A DNA stretch of 64,000 nucleotides from Rosenbergiella collisarenosi (GCF_018494085.1 NZ_JABBFP010000002.1:186001-250000), one strand, 5' to 3'; shown: positions 46,325 through 54,600, counted from the stretch's first letter. Made by a program: numbers and translations. The notes: generated by a model not told the origin, from the letters alone.

Positions 46325-47178
46325 GTAACGTAGCGTATGCAAACTTTACGGCTCGCAAGAGTCATAACGATAGACCGAATTCAGTCGGTAAGGGGTTCGC
46401 CTTGCTGCACAGAAAGATTATGGAGACGCCGTTCTACAAGGATGCCGAAGCCTCACACTTATGGGTTCACCTGCTACTCAGAGCTAACTATGAACCAGTA
46501 GTCATCCAAACGGATTATGGCGATGTGATGTGCCAGCGCGGTGAGTTCCTGACAGGTAGAAATACTCTGGCAGAGGAAACGGGATTGACTTCTGACCGAG
46601 TTAAATCGCTACTCAGAAAGTTTAAAAATCTCGGTATGATTTCGACTAAATCAACCAACAGATTCACGGTAATTCAGGTCGTAAAATACGACGAATATCA
46701 GCAATTTTCGTGTCCAGCAGATGTCCAGCAGATGTCCAAGCGAGAGCCAGTAACACCAACGCCTAGCGGTGATGTGTGTCCAGCAGATGTCCAGCGTTTG
46801 TCCACAGATAAAGAATATACTAATAAATCTAATACTAACGTATTAGATATGTCATCTGGTGATGACCAATCGTCTTGCAAGAAAACGAAATCAAAACCTA
46901 TTCCATACCAAGCAATCTTAAACGCCTACAACGAAACGGTCGGTGACAGACTACCCAACGCTGAGAAGCTAAACTCGAAAAGACGAACCGCCATCAAACG
47001 GATGCTTCTGAGCGACCTGAATAAACCAACGCTCGAAGCTGCTACGGCATACTTCCAGCGATTCATGGAGACTGCCGGACGTTTTTACTTTGGTGACAAT
47101 AATCGCGGCTGGAAAGCCTCGTTTGATTACCTACTGCAACCAGACACGATAACTAAAACTCGGGAGGGTAGCCTGTGA
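46321..47178 (+). CDS. Phage replication initiator, lambda O-like
   Basis: This 285-residue protein has an N-terminal winged-helix DNA-binding domain (about 20-120; RNTLAEETGLTSDRVKSLLRKFKNLGMIS) and a C-terminal part (about 195-275; IPYQAILNAYNETVGDRLP, GWKASFDYLL) like other phage DnaT/O-type loaders. The middle (about 130-165) is a linker encoded by direct repeats that are probably its own binding sites, as in lambda O. It overlaps the helicase gene start by 4 nt. Confidence 0.85.
   Translation: MSNVAYANFTARKSHNDRPNSVGKGFALLHRKIMETPFYKDAEASHLWVHLLLRANYEPVVIQTDYGDVMCQRGEFLTGRNTLAEETGLTSDRVKSLLRKFKNLGMISTKSTNRFTVIQVVKYDEYQQFSCPADVQQMSKREPVTPTPSGDVCPADVQRLSTDKEYTNKSNTNVLDMSSGDDQSSCKKTKSKPIPYQAILNAYNETVGDRLPNAEKLNSKRRTAIKRMLLSDLNKPTLEAATAYFQRFMETAGRFYFGDNNRGWKASFDYLLQPDTITKTREGSL
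46711..46850 (+). other. Putative prophage replication origin (iterons plus AT-rich region)
   Basis: Six 11-bp units related to TGTCCAGCAGA start at 46711, 46722, 46733, 46777, 46788 and 46799. The two groups of three are separated by 33 bp, so all six keep the same 11-bp phase. They are followed by an AT-rich stretch (46810-46850) suitable for unwinding. All lie inside the O-like gene, as in lambda ori. Confidence 0.78.
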
Positions 47179-48608
47179 GTGATGGAATGATGTTACCTCC
47201 GCATAACACGCAAGCGGAACAAGCGGTAATCGGTGGGTTAATGCTGGACGGCGGCGAGGAACGGACGCAGAAGGTCTTGACGCTAATCAAGCCAGAGAGT
47301 TTTTACAACAAGATGCACGGCCAGTTATTCGAAGCCATCCGCGACCTGTTAAAACGCAATCAACCGGTTGACATGCTGACTGTATCCGAGGAAATGGAGA
47401 AGCGCGGTTCACTCGAAGCGGCGGGGGGATTTGCTTACCTTGCGGAACTCTGCAAAAACACGCCGTCCGCAGCCAACCTAACGCAGTACGCCTCAATCGT
47501 CCGTGACCATGCTATGGAACGCTACGGCATCCAGAAACTCGCCGCGGCAACCGAAATCCTTTACACCAAGTCAACGCTATCCGCTGCCGAGAAGCTAGAG
47601 GCAGTTTCAGCCATGACTAACCAGATTAGCGACTACGCCAAGACGGGAAGCCGCCGCGGGCTACGCAGTTTCGCTGATGTGATGGACGGATGGATGATTG
47701 ACCTTGAAAAGCGCCTAGACCCTAATCAAGCCTCCCGCGGATTAACCACTGGCATTCCATCACTGGATAGCATGCTGGCTCCTAAAGGGCTTGTGAAAGG
47801 TTCGTTATTCGTCATCGGCGCTCGGCCTAAAATGGGTAAGACCACGCTCTACGGCCAGATGGCAATCAACTGTGCGATAAACGAGAGTAAGCCAGCCCTG
47901 ATGTTCAGCCTTGAAATGCCATCCGACCAAATCCTTGAGAAGCTGGTAGGGCAGAAGTCCGGCGTTAACCCGAATATTTTCTACATGCGAACCGATGAAG
48001 ACATGCAGAAATATCAGGGTGACTACGACGATGACTTCAACAAGTCACTGATGGTCGCTACCCGTATGCGTGAACTCGATATGTTCTACATCGACGATAC
48101 TCCTGGATTATCACTGGCCCACATCGTTGCAGAGGCGCGCCGCGTTAAACGTGATAAGGGTTGTGTCGGAATGATTCTTGTCGATTACCTAACGCTGATG
48201 ACCGCAGAGAAAGCAGATCGTAACGACCTAGCATACGGGATGATTACCAAAGGCCTGAAGAACCTAGCCAAAGAGCTTGATTGCGTTGTAGTCCTACTTA
48301 CTCAGCTTAACCGTGAACTGGAAAAGCGAGTTAACAAGCGGCCACTGCCAAGCGACTCCCGCGACACTGGACAGATTGAACAGGACTGTGACTACTGGGT
48401 CGGCATCCACCGTGAAGGCGCATTTGATGAAAATGTCCCATCTGGCGAAACGGAGTTAATCCTGCGACTGAACCGACACGGCGAAACCGGTACGGTATTT
48501 TGCTTGCAGAAGAACGGAGCAATCTACGACATGGACCAGCACGCCGCCCGACAGAATAGAGACTCTAGGCAGCAGCCATCACGGCGCCAGAAAGAGTCGG
48601 CATTCTAG
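47175..48608 (+). CDS. Replicative DNA helicase, DnaB family
   Basis: This 477-residue hexameric-type helicase has the DnaB N-terminal domain (about 6-110; PHNTQAEQAVIGGLMLDG) and a RecA-like core. Walker A is GARPKMGKTT (about 215-224), Walker B lies in MILVDYLTLM and the arginine-finger region in DSRDTGQIEQDCDYW. The phage thus encodes its own helicase instead of a lambda P-type loader, as P22 gene 12 does. Confidence 0.94.
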   Translation: MSDGMMLPPHNTQAEQAVIGGLMLDGGEERTQKVLTLIKPESFYNKMHGQLFEAIRDLLKRNQPVDMLTVSEEMEKRGSLEAAGGFAYLAELCKNTPSAANLTQYASIVRDHAMERYGIQKLAAATEILYTKSTLSAAEKLEAVSAMTNQISDYAKTGSRRGLRSFADVMDGWMIDLEKRLDPNQASRGLTTGIPSLDSMLAPKGLVKGSLFVIGARPKMGKTTLYGQMAINCAINESKPALMFSLEMPSDQILEKLVGQKSGVNPNIFYMRTDEDMQKYQGDYDDDFNKSLMVATRMRELDMFYIDDTPGLSLAHIVAEARRVKRDKGCVGMILVDYLTLMTAEKADRNDLAYGMITKGLKNLAKELDCVVVLLTQLNRELEKRVNKRPLPSDSRDTGQIEQDCDYWVGIHREGAFDENVPSGETELILRLNRHGETGTVFCLQKNGAIYDMDQHAARQNRDSRQQPSRRQKESAF

Positions 48609-48629
48609 CTAACGTATCAAGGATTAATT

Positions 48630-48899
48630 ATGAAAAAACTCAGCACCACACAAGACCTTGTATTCCACGATATGAACCAAGGCAGTAGCATCTTCAAACG
48701 CTATTGGAAATCATCATCACTACCGGCGCGAGAGCGATACAGAAATAGACCGAAAATAATCTTTCGAAGAGATAAGGTGCTTTCGAGACTTCTTCGCATA
48801 GAAATGATGGCTTCCGTGAAGAAAATTCAGGATTGCTCAGATGAATTGAAATATGTGATAGAGGCATTTGAGCCACTAAGCCTCGAATCGGGCAGCTAA
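48630..48899 (+). CDS. Phage hypothetical protein (89 aa)
   Basis: This is a basic protein of unknown function. It contains YRNRPKIIFRRDKVLSRLLR in the middle and an acidic C-terminus. AAGGA lies before the ATG, 21 bp after the helicase gene, and a terminator follows at once. Confidence 0.65.
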   Translation: MKKLSTTQDLVFHDMNQGSSIFKRYWKSSSLPARERYRNRPKIIFRRDKVLSRLLRIEMMASVKKIQDCSDELKYVIEAFEPLSLESGS

Positions 48900-48906
48900 C
48901 CCCCAC

Positions 48907-48927
48907 ACCGCTTAAAGCGGTTTTTTT
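48907..48927 (+). terminator. Intrinsic terminator within the rightward operon
   Basis: ACCGCTT-AA-AGCGGT is followed by seven T residues. N-modified polymerase would have to pass it to reach the nin genes. The gap 48928-49043 holds no supported gene. Confidence 0.82.
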
Positions 48928-49043
48928 ATGTCAGTAGGAGAGGGATATGCTAGGCGAATGGATAAAGCATCAAATCTAGGAGCAGGAGCGTCGTGAAGGG
49001 GTCGCAGAAATATGGAATTGCCAATAACCCCTACGAACTAATA

Positions 49044-49694
49044 CTAAACAGCAGCAGGCTTTTCCTGTTTGGCCTTAACCATTTCAGGCAGAGTGAATGA
49101 ATAAATCAGGAATACCTCTGTAAATCCAATCATCTCTTCTGCTTCTTGTGCAGTAAACTCCTCATCTGAATGAACGGCACTATTTGAGTCGAATCTCACA
49201 ATGTGAGCCCATTCCCTCATTTGTTCAGTAATTTTACCTTGAGCGTGGAGCATAGAGATCCGTTTCGAAAGCTGCTCTTTGCCTGATTCATCCCCTAGGA
49301 TAATTTTTGTAGATATGTCTATCACTTTACGGCATAGCATTACCGAAGTTTCATAATTGCTCCGCTTAAGATTGTCTTTCGCTTCGACAAAGAATTTTGC
49401 AGCCCTATCAGGGCAGCTTTCTGGGGCTGAGTTTATTTCTGGCTTTGGGAAGTAATCAATTAACCCGATTCGATTACTGCCCGGTATGGATTCATCGCTG
49501 CCACTCTTCACGTAATCCATAGGAGATAATCTAACACCACAGATAACGTTTGCTGACACGGGGTTTCCACAACTCCGACACAAGAAACTTACGCAATATT
49601 CGCTCTCGGATTTAGCTACTTGTCCAAAAGCAGTTAACACAGCCTTTTCTCTCAGGCAGTGAGGGCAGGTTATATCTAAAGTGAGGATACCCAT
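49044..49694 (-). CDS. DUF4145-containing protein with zinc ribbon, reverse-oriented
   Basis: This 216-residue protein has an N-terminal CPHC...CRSC zinc-ribbon-like pair (about 9-51) and a C-terminal DUF4145 domain (about 105-205; SVMLCRKVIDISTKIILGD, MREWAHIVRFDSNSAVHSDEEFTAQEAEEMI). It reads against all neighbours and lies between a terminator and the nin region, the placement of a lysogeny-expressed moron gene. DUF4145 occurs in some restriction and defence proteins, so a defence role is conceivable but unproven. ATG 49694 is the best of several starts. Confidence 0.75.
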   Translation of the reverse strand: MGILTLDITCPHCLREKAVLTAFGQVAKSESEYCVSFLCRSCGNPVSANVICGVRLSPMDYVKSGSDESIPGSNRIGLIDYFPKPEINSAPESCPDRAAKFFVEAKDNLKRSNYETSVMLCRKVIDISTKIILGDESGKEQLSKRISMLHAQGKITEQMREWAHIVRFDSNSAVHSDEEFTAQEAEEMIGFTEVFLIYSFTLPEMVKAKQEKPAAV

Positions 49695-49875
49695 GAACAT
49701 TTCCCATTTATCAAATGAAATTACGAATTGCCTTTTATCGGCAGACCGGCCAGAAGTTAAGCTCATGCAAATTTACCAGTCTTCATCTGAAGATCAACGA
49801 TTAGTATTTTTAGCGGCGATTGTTGGTAAGGTTATTGAACAAGACAGGATAATTAAACATCGAAAAGGAGGATAA
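49693..49875 (+). CDS. Phage hypothetical protein (60 aa)
   Basis: This 60-residue protein begins MNISHLSNEITNCLLSADRP and ends HRKGG, mostly helical. GAGG lies 6 nt before the ATG. Its start codon shares a CATG with the start of the divergent DUF4145 gene. Function unknown. Confidence 0.65.
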   Translation: MNISHLSNEITNCLLSADRPEVKLMQIYQSSSEDQRLVFLAAIVGKVIEQDRIIKHRKGG

Positions 49876-49878
49876 CCA

Positions 49879-50328
49879 TTGCAATTCGAACTGGTGAAAC
49901 ATCCGGGCGGCGTATTTGCATTAGCGGACGATATAGACCTTCCTCGCATCAATCGATTCAAAACAGGCCTGACTTACACGGCTGAAATTAAGTTATCCCG
50001 TCACCCGATATTTCATCAAAAGATGTTCGTATTCTTTAAGTTCTGTTTCAGCTACTGGGCGGCTGAACGCTTAGGGCTTGATTGCATGGACGAGAAAAGC
50101 CAGTTCGATAGGTTCAGGAAAGACCTAACTATTCTCGCTGGCTTTTATGAGCAAACGATGAGATTGGACGGGACTATCAGAACAGAAGCCAAAAGCTTGT
50201 CTTTTGCGAGCATGGAGCAGGAAGAGTTCGAGAGCTGCTACAGCGCCATGATTAACGCCGCCATTAAACACGTCTTTGCTAACACCAAAGACCAATCAAT
50301 TCTCAACAGGCTACAAGCCTTTTTTTGA
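49879..50328 (+). CDS. DUF1367-like phage protein
   Basis: This 149-residue protein begins at TTG 49879, which has AAAGGAGG 6 nt upstream; there is no nearer ATG. QFELVKHPGGVFALADD and SRHPIFHQKMFVFFKFCFSYW resemble DUF1367, a family of the lambdoid nin/replication region. It is shorter than typical members and lacks part of the C-terminus. Function is unknown. Confidence 0.75.
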   Translation: MQFELVKHPGGVFALADDIDLPRINRFKTGLTYTAEIKLSRHPIFHQKMFVFFKFCFSYWAAERLGLDCMDEKSQFDRFRKDLTILAGFYEQTMRLDGTIRTEAKSLSFASMEQEEFESCYSAMINAAIKHVFANTKDQSILNRLQAFF

Positions 50329-50338
50329 GGTATGCCAA

Positions 50339-50524
50339 ATGGAACAAATCACATCAATACCCGTAATGCTTAATCAGAACAAGCACAACTATTCCGAGGT
50401 CGCTAGGCAGCTACACGTTCACCGCTACACAGTAAGGCGATTAGAGGATGACAAAGACTGCAAGCATCACATCGTGGTGCGTGGTCGGTTGATGACTGAA
50501 ACGAGGTGCTCAGGTAATGGCTAA
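50339..50524 (+). CDS. ninH: NinH-like small DNA-binding protein
   Basis: This 61-residue protein contains a Fis/NinH-type helix-turn-helix: NYSEVARQLHVHRYTVRRLEDDKD, and RGRLM near the end as in lambda NinH. It overlaps the methyltransferase start by 8 nt. NinH is a nin-region protein without a firm function. Confidence 0.78.
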   Translation: MEQITSIPVMLNQNKHNYSEVARQLHVHRYTVRRLEDDKDCKHHIVVRGRLMTETRCSGNG

Positions 50525-51650
50525 GACGGTAACTCAAGTCGCTATGGATGGCGCGATATTCAAGCGAACCGGAGCCTACAAGAAGCAAATTATCCCCCTC
50601 GAATCGCAAGTGAAAACCTTTCAGTACACCGACCACTTAAAGCAAGTCAAAGAGCTAATCAAACAAGGACACATCGCTGACGGCGTAGTCGATGAAAGGA
50701 GTATCACAGATGTTAAACCAGAAGACCTCGCAGGATTCACACAATGTCACTTCTTCGCTGGCATCGGTGGCTGGTCATACGCACTGCGCCTTGCAGGAAT
50801 ACCAGACAATTTCCCGTGCTGGACAGGAAGCCCACCTTGCCAGCCATTTAGCACAGCCGGTAAGCAACTCGGACAGCTTGATGATAGACATCTCGCGCCA
50901 ACCTTTATGCGCCTCGTTGATGAGTGCAAGCCTGCAATCCTCTTTGGCGAGCAAGTTGCGGCAGCGATTGGAAAGCACTGGCTCGACGATTTATTCAATG
51001 AGCTGGAAAAACAAGGTTACGCCTGCGGGGCGGCAGTATTGCCAGCGTGCAGCATCGGCGCCCCGCATAAAAGAGACAGATTATTCTTCGGGTCAAAGTT
51101 GGTGGTACACGCCGACAACAAATACCAACATGCAGCCCGCAACCAAGAGGGGATTGCAGACTTTGACAGGTCAAGCCTGTCACCTAACCTACTGGCCGAC
51201 ACCAACGACAATAGACAACCCACAGGTTCGAGGAGAAGGGAAAGCACAAGGAACGAATCGCGGAACGACACTGGGAGGGGCAGTTCGTCTGGTAGAAAAA
51301 CCAATCAGAATCCTTGCAATAACTGGTCAGACCCTGATTGGCTCAGCGGCAGGGATGGCTATTTTAGGCCAGTTGAACCCGGCACATTCCCGCTGGCTAA
51401 TGGGATTCCCGCCAGAGTGGGACGATTGCGCGGTTACGGCAATGCCATAGTTCCACAGGTAGCTGCTGAATTTATAGGTGCCTTCATGGATTCAACTCCA
51501 TGCGCTGAATGCAACCTCTGCGGCTTTCCTTCAGAAGATGACAGGTGGTGTGAAGCTTGCGAAGCGATATATCAGGCTAAGGACCCGAACTATTACGATT
51601 TAGGAGGGAGTGATGCGCAAGCCAAGACGCCGATGCAAGATATGCCGTGA
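50517..51650 (+). CDS. C5 cytosine DNA methyltransferase
   Basis: This 377-residue enzyme methylates cytosine at C5. Motif I is [18 protein letters not shown] (about 78-95), motif IV with the catalytic Cys is [12 protein letters not shown], motif VI is FGEQVA, motif VIII KRDRLF and motif [13 protein letters not shown] (about 310-321). The target-recognition part between VIII and X (about 195-290) is polar and low in complexity. This part coincides with a second long frame read one base on. A CxxC...CxxC tail (about 334-352) follows motif X. It could protect phage DNA from host restriction. Confidence 0.88.
   Translation: MAKTVTQVAMDGAIFKRTGAYKKQIIPLESQVKTFQYTDHLKQVKELIKQGHIADGVVDERSITDVKPEDLAGFTQCHFFAGIGGWSYALRLAGIPDNFPCWTGSPPCQPFSTAGKQLGQLDDRHLAPTFMRLVDECKPAILFGEQVAAAIGKHWLDDLFNELEKQGYACGAAVLPACSIGAPHKRDRLFFGSKLVVHADNKYQHAARNQEGIADFDRSSLSPNLLADTNDNRQPTGSRRRESTRNESRNDTGRGSSSGRKTNQNPCNNWSDPDWLSGRDGYFRPVEPGTFPLANGIPARVGRLRGYGNAIVPQVAAEFIGAFMDSTPCAECNLCGFPSEDDRWCEACEAIYQAKDPNYYDLGGSDAQAKTPMQDMP
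50710..51450 (+). CDS. Overlapping reading frame inside the methyltransferase gene
   Basis: A 246-codon frame lies wholly inside the methyltransferase gene in the +1 frame. Its ATG has AAAGGAG with an 8-nt spacing. The predicted product contains [43 protein letters not shown] and [19 protein letters not shown]. These strings recall, from memory, a phage protein family often labelled DNA methyltransferase although it lacks the catalytic PCQ. Either both frames are translated or this is a remnant signal; the ribosome site and conserved-looking motifs favour translation. Confidence 0.55.
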   Translation: MLNQKTSQDSHNVTSSLASVAGHTHCALQEYQTISRAGQEAHLASHLAQPVSNSDSLMIDISRQPLCASLMSASLQSSLASKLRQRLESTGSTIYSMSWKNKVTPAGRQYCQRAASAPRIKETDYSSGQSWWYTPTTNTNMQPATKRGLQTLTGQACHLTYWPTPTTIDNPQVRGEGKAQGTNRGTTLGGAVRLVEKPIRILAITGQTLIGSAAGMAILGQLNPAHSRWLMGFPPEWDDCAVTAMP

Positions 51651-52236
51651 GTGGTTTAATCCCCGATTCCCTAACGAATGGTGGTGCAGTCCAGAACACG
51701 GCGCAGAGTACGGATTGCTCCTCAGGGAGAAGGAGAAAATCAAAAAAGAGCAGCAACGCAAGAAAGAAGTCCAGCAAGAAAGACGTCACCTTCAGATAAG
51801 AAAGCTCGAACTCAAGCCAGATAGCCACTTCAAAAAGCAAGCACAGCAAGCCTTCAATACATTCATTAGAACCCGTGACCATGACCAGCCATGCATTAGC
51901 TGTGGTGAAACCAACCCGCCCGACTTACATGGCGGACAGTGGGATTGTGGTCACTTTAAGACGGTTGGCGGGTTCCCAGAATTACGGTTCGTAGAAAAAA
52001 ACGCTTATCGGCAGTGCAAATCCTGTAATGCAGGCTCAGCTAAGTATGGTCAAAAGGCAGCAACCGTAAGCCAACAATACGAAGCCAATCTGGTGAGAAG
52101 GTTCGGGCAGGAATTGGTCGATTGGCTGAATGGTCCACACGACATGACACATTACAGGCGTGATGACTTTATTCGTATTCGGGACCACTACAGGCAGAAA
52201 ACCAGAGAGCTAATTAAGCAGAGGGAGGGAGTATGA
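51613..52236 (+). CDS. ninG: NinG / Rap recombination protein
   Basis: This 207-residue protein is a NinG homologue; lambda NinG (Rap) is a Holliday-junction nuclease of the nin region. It has an N-terminal zinc-binding CKICREWF...WCSPEHG, a charged helix, and a C-terminal CISCGETNPP...CGHF...CKSCN HNH-like zinc site with RRFGQELVDWL. GGAGGGAG precedes ATG 51613; GTG 51610 is an alternative. Confidence 0.9.
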   Translation: MRKPRRRCKICREWFNPRFPNEWWCSPEHGAEYGLLLREKEKIKKEQQRKKEVQQERRHLQIRKLELKPDSHFKKQAQQAFNTFIRTRDHDQPCISCGETNPPDLHGGQWDCGHFKTVGGFPELRFVEKNAYRQCKSCNAGSAKYGQKAATVSQQYEANLVRRFGQELVDWLNGPHDMTHYRRDDFIRIRDHYRQKTRELIKQREGV

Positions 52237-52385
52237 GTCAGATTATTTCATGTTTGTCTGGAGCTGTAGTTGCTGTGTCGGTATCAAGCATTTTTTGCTC
52301 GGATGCAGGATATGCAATATCTCTTGCATCAGGATTCTGGGCTTCAACGATTCTATCTATTATTTCAGAAAGGATGATGAAATGA
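52233..52385 (+). CDS. Small phage membrane protein (50 aa)
   Basis: This 50-residue protein has two hydrophobic segments (IISCLSGAVVAVSVSSIF and AISLASGFWASTILSII). Start and stop both overlap neighbours as ATGA, and GGGAGG precedes the start. It may act in the membrane during late infection, but no family is recognised. Confidence 0.65.
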   Translation: MSQIISCLSGAVVAVSVSSIFCSDAGYAISLASGFWASTILSIISERMMK

Positions 52386-52504
52386 CCTGGATAACCAAGC
52401 TCCTTAACCACTTCTCACCCATAACCCCAACAGTCCAGTACAAAACCCCACAGAGTTATCCAGCCCAACCTGGCAATAAGCGGAGGAAGAAGAATGCGCA
52501 TTGA
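52382..52504 (+). CDS. Small phage protein (40 aa)
   Basis: This 40-residue protein begins MTWITKLLNHFSPITP and ends in the basic GNKRRKKNAH. It is coupled by ATGA to the membrane protein before it and overlaps the next gene by 11 nt. Function unknown. Confidence 0.58.
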   Translation: MTWITKLLNHFSPITPTVQYKTPQSYPAQPGNKRRKKNAH

Positions 52505-53117
52505 ACACGATTACCGGTTAGTGGTGAAAATATCAGGTGTACGATCCTCGGCTGATATGAGGCGTTTATTCGGCAACGGCTGGAAGACTATCAATGAGTC
52601 ACAGCGAGCATGGATTCGTCATCTACTGAAGCTATGGGGGCAGCACCTCGGCAACGAAGAATATGACAAGGGAGAAATAAACATCCTTGGTCGTCTAATG
52701 ATGCGTTGTGAGTGGAGTGAACAGAAGGGCAAACAAATCGAAAAGGTCGTGTCTCAGCTTTATTGTGAGGGCTACCGAGGGGAAGAGTTAATGCGCAAGG
52801 CCCGTGACTTAGTGGTGCCGCAATCTTCAGCAGCCAACATCATCGCTCTCGCCAAAGAATCTGATGATGCTGACTTTATGGAACGCGTAATTACTAAAAC
52901 ATTCGGCAGGGATAACCCGATCCGCTCAGTAGCAAGATTAAGATACTGTAAGTGCAAAAGCTCGCAAGATATTCAGCGGTCCTTAGGTTATCTCACTGGC
53001 ATAACTCCTAAAGAGGCGCGCAATAGAATGGAATGGGCAGAATCAATACTAGAAGGAGAAATGTTTTATGCCGCACAGCGTGAATTGAAGAAAGAAATTC
53101 TACAAAATGCAGCATAA
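52494..53117 (+). CDS. Late-gene antiterminator Q-like protein
   Basis: This 207-residue basic protein stands exactly where lambdoid Q genes stand, between ninG and the lysis genes, with terminators following. It contains RAWIRHLLKLWGQHLG and a C-terminal helix ARNRMEWAESILEGEMFYAAQRELKKE, vaguely like the DUF1133/Q-type families. The Q role is an inference from position. GGAGGAAGA precedes the ATG. Confidence 0.6.
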   Translation: MRIEHDYRLVVKISGVRSSADMRRLFGNGWKTINESQRAWIRHLLKLWGQHLGNEEYDKGEINILGRLMMRCEWSEQKGKQIEKVVSQLYCEGYRGEELMRKARDLVVPQSSAANIIALAKESDDADFMERVITKTFGRDNPIRSVARLRYCKCKSSQDIQRSLGYLTGITPKEARNRMEWAESILEGEMFYAAQRELKKEILQNAA

Positions 53118-53208
53118 AGCACGAATGGCTAAAGAGATCGGGCATTCGGTAGAGTATATTTGATATACGCTCTGGGAGTAAAAGCGAACTGAGCAAACCA
53201 ATATTAGA

Positions 53209-53231
53209 CCTCGCCTCGGCGGGGTTTTTTT
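53209..53231 (+). terminator. Intrinsic terminator upstream of lysis genes
   Basis: CCTCGCC-TC-GGCGGGG is followed by seven T residues. It is probably the first terminator that Q has to override in the late transcript. Confidence 0.83.
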
Positions 53232-53246
53232 ATGCCCAAATTTCAA

Positions 53247-53272
53247 GGCTTCACTTCGGTGAGGCCTTTTTT
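53247..53272 (+). terminator. Second intrinsic terminator upstream of lysis genes
   Basis: GGCTTCAC-TTCG-GTGAGGCC with UUCG tetraloop is followed by six T residues, 16 bp past the first terminator. Confidence 0.83.
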
Positions 53273-53364
53273 ATTTCACCGCAAGTCAATCCCATTATCC
53301 TATACAGATACTATCAAGTGACAGGCGGTGAATCCCTACTGTAAATCCCCGTTCGGGGGTAACT

Positions 53365-53718
53365 ATGAAGAAACAGACTATGCAAGACAGACCTGATTGG
53401 TGGGCTGCATGGCTTTCATGGTTAGCGAATCATCGTAATGAAATCGGCTACTCAGTCTTAGCGGCTGTTATGTCAATCCTTGCTGGCGTTAGAAAGAAAA
53501 ACGGCAATCCCAAGGATGTGATAACAGGGGCTTTGATGTGTGGGATTTTATGCTTCTTCGTTAAGCCTACATTGACAGCCCTTTTCGCTATCGTTCACTG
53601 GGATTTCTCCCCGGAACTGTGCTGGCCTATATCGGCAGCAATCGGTTATGCCGGGGTCGATTCTATATTCGCTTATGCCCGTCATCGCTTCGGGTTGGAT
53701 GATGGAGACAAAAAATGA
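53365..53718 (+). CDS. Phage holin, lambda/HP1 S family
   Basis: This 117-residue membrane protein forms the lethal inner-membrane holes. It has three hydrophobic segments (about 27-43, 52-74, 85-106). Family strings are ITGALMCGILCFFVKP and AAIGYAGVDSIFAYARHRFG. Two starts, codon 1 and codon 6 (MQDRPDWW), could give a holin and a longer product; whether that is regulatory is unknown. It overlaps the endolysin gene by 4 nt. Confidence 0.88.
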   Translation: MKKQTMQDRPDWWAAWLSWLANHRNEIGYSVLAAVMSILAGVRKKNGNPKDVITGALMCGILCFFVKPTLTALFAIVHWDFSPELCWPISAAIGYAGVDSIFAYARHRFGLDDGDKK

Positions 53719-54161
53719 ATATCAGTAATAACGGCATCGCGTTTATCAAAAACGAAGAAGGTGAGCGCCTAAGTGCTTATCAGGACTCTCGCGGAATTTG
53801 GACGATAGGCGTAGGCCACACAGGGTTGGTTAACCTAATCCCCATAGGAAAGGGGATGGCGATCACCAGTAAGCAATCCTCTGAGATACTGAAAAAAGAC
53901 CTCTCTTGGGTAGAGTCTGCAATCACTGACAACGTGAAAGTAAAACTCAATCAGAATCAATACGACGCGCTTTGCTCCTTTGTATTCAACATCGGAGTGA
54001 ATGCCTTCAAGAGTTCCACCATGCTTAAAGAGCTTAACGCAGGCCACTACAGTAAAGCCGCTGATTGTATGTTGATGTGGTCAAGAGCTGGGAGTAATCA
54101 AAACATCCTTGCCTCTAGACGCCAAAGAGAGCGGGGTCTATTCAATGCTGCGATTAATTAG
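53715..54161 (+). CDS. Endolysin (glycoside hydrolase family 24 lysozyme)
   Basis: This 148-residue muramidase degrades peptidoglycan at lysis. The catalytic triad of the T4-lysozyme type is E15, D24 and T30 in NEEGERLSAYQDSRGIWTIG. There is no N-terminal signal-anchor sequence, so it depends on the holin for export. GGAG precedes the ATG. Confidence 0.93.
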   Translation: MNISNNGIAFIKNEEGERLSAYQDSRGIWTIGVGHTGLVNLIPIGKGMAITSKQSSEILKKDLSWVESAITDNVKVKLNQNQYDALCSFVFNIGVNAFKSSTMLKELNAGHYSKAADCMLMWSRAGSNQNILASRRQRERGLFNAAIN

Positions 54162-54600
54162 CATTTTAAAAGGTAGCATCAGGTACGTCATTCCGGTGGC
54201 AATCATCCTGATGCTGTGGGGGCTGAATGTTAGTAATTCACAGCTTAAAGCGACCAACACACGGTTAGAACAGTTATCTGACAGTAAAGACGAGCAGATA
54301 AATAACCTCCGCGCCAAAAACGATAATCTGGCCGATGGCGTACAACAGCTTACCGAGGCGGTCACCAAGCAAAACGCTGTAATGGCTGATGTACTCGCTC
54401 AACGTGCCGACACCGCAGAACATAACAGAGAGTTACAGAATGAAATTAAACGCTATCTGGAAACTGATAAGTGCGCCTTGTCTCCTGTTAATAGTGTCGC
54501 TGTTAGCAAGTTGCGCGAAGCCGCAGAAGACAGTCGAGTATCAAGCGGTAAAGGTTCCGTGCCTGGCAATACCAGCAGACCTGACCAGCCCACTCACTAA
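54145..54600 (+). CDS. Rz: Rz inner-membrane spanin subunit
   Basis: This 151-residue protein has an N-terminal signal anchor (about 12-30; YVIPVAIILMLWGLNV) and a long periplasmic coiled coil (about 35-110; LEQLSDSKDEQINNLRAKNDN). With Rz1 it spans the periplasm and disrupts the outer membrane. It overlaps the endolysin gene by 17 nt. Confidence 0.88.
   Translation: MLRLISILKGSIRYVIPVAIILMLWGLNVSNSQLKATNTRLEQLSDSKDEQINNLRAKNDNLADGVQQLTEAVTKQNAVMADVLAQRADTAEHNRELQNEIKRYLETDKCALSPVNSVAVSKLREAAEDSRVSSGKGSVPGNTSRPDQPTH

Noticed and set aside
46711-46809. CRISPR-like short repeats
   Set aside because: The units are 11 bp, tandem and lie inside the replication initiator gene; they fit iterons and have no spacers.
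48946-48978. Ten-codon frame after a GGAGAGG
   Set aside because: Too short to support as a gene without expression data.
49011-49102. Possible GTG-started 35-codon frame just after the terminator, entering the DUF4145 gene antisense
   Set aside because: There is an AGGAGC-like site, but the frame is short, mostly antisense to a recognised gene and has no similarity evidence.
50995-51304. Minus-strand frames antisense to the methyltransferase
   Set aside because: No ribosome sites or motifs. Only the plus-strand second frame has independent support.
53154-53168. Palindrome GTATAT-TTG-ATATAC as late promoter or operator
   Set aside because: No acceptable -35/-10 pair could be built around it, so a late promoter was not annotated.
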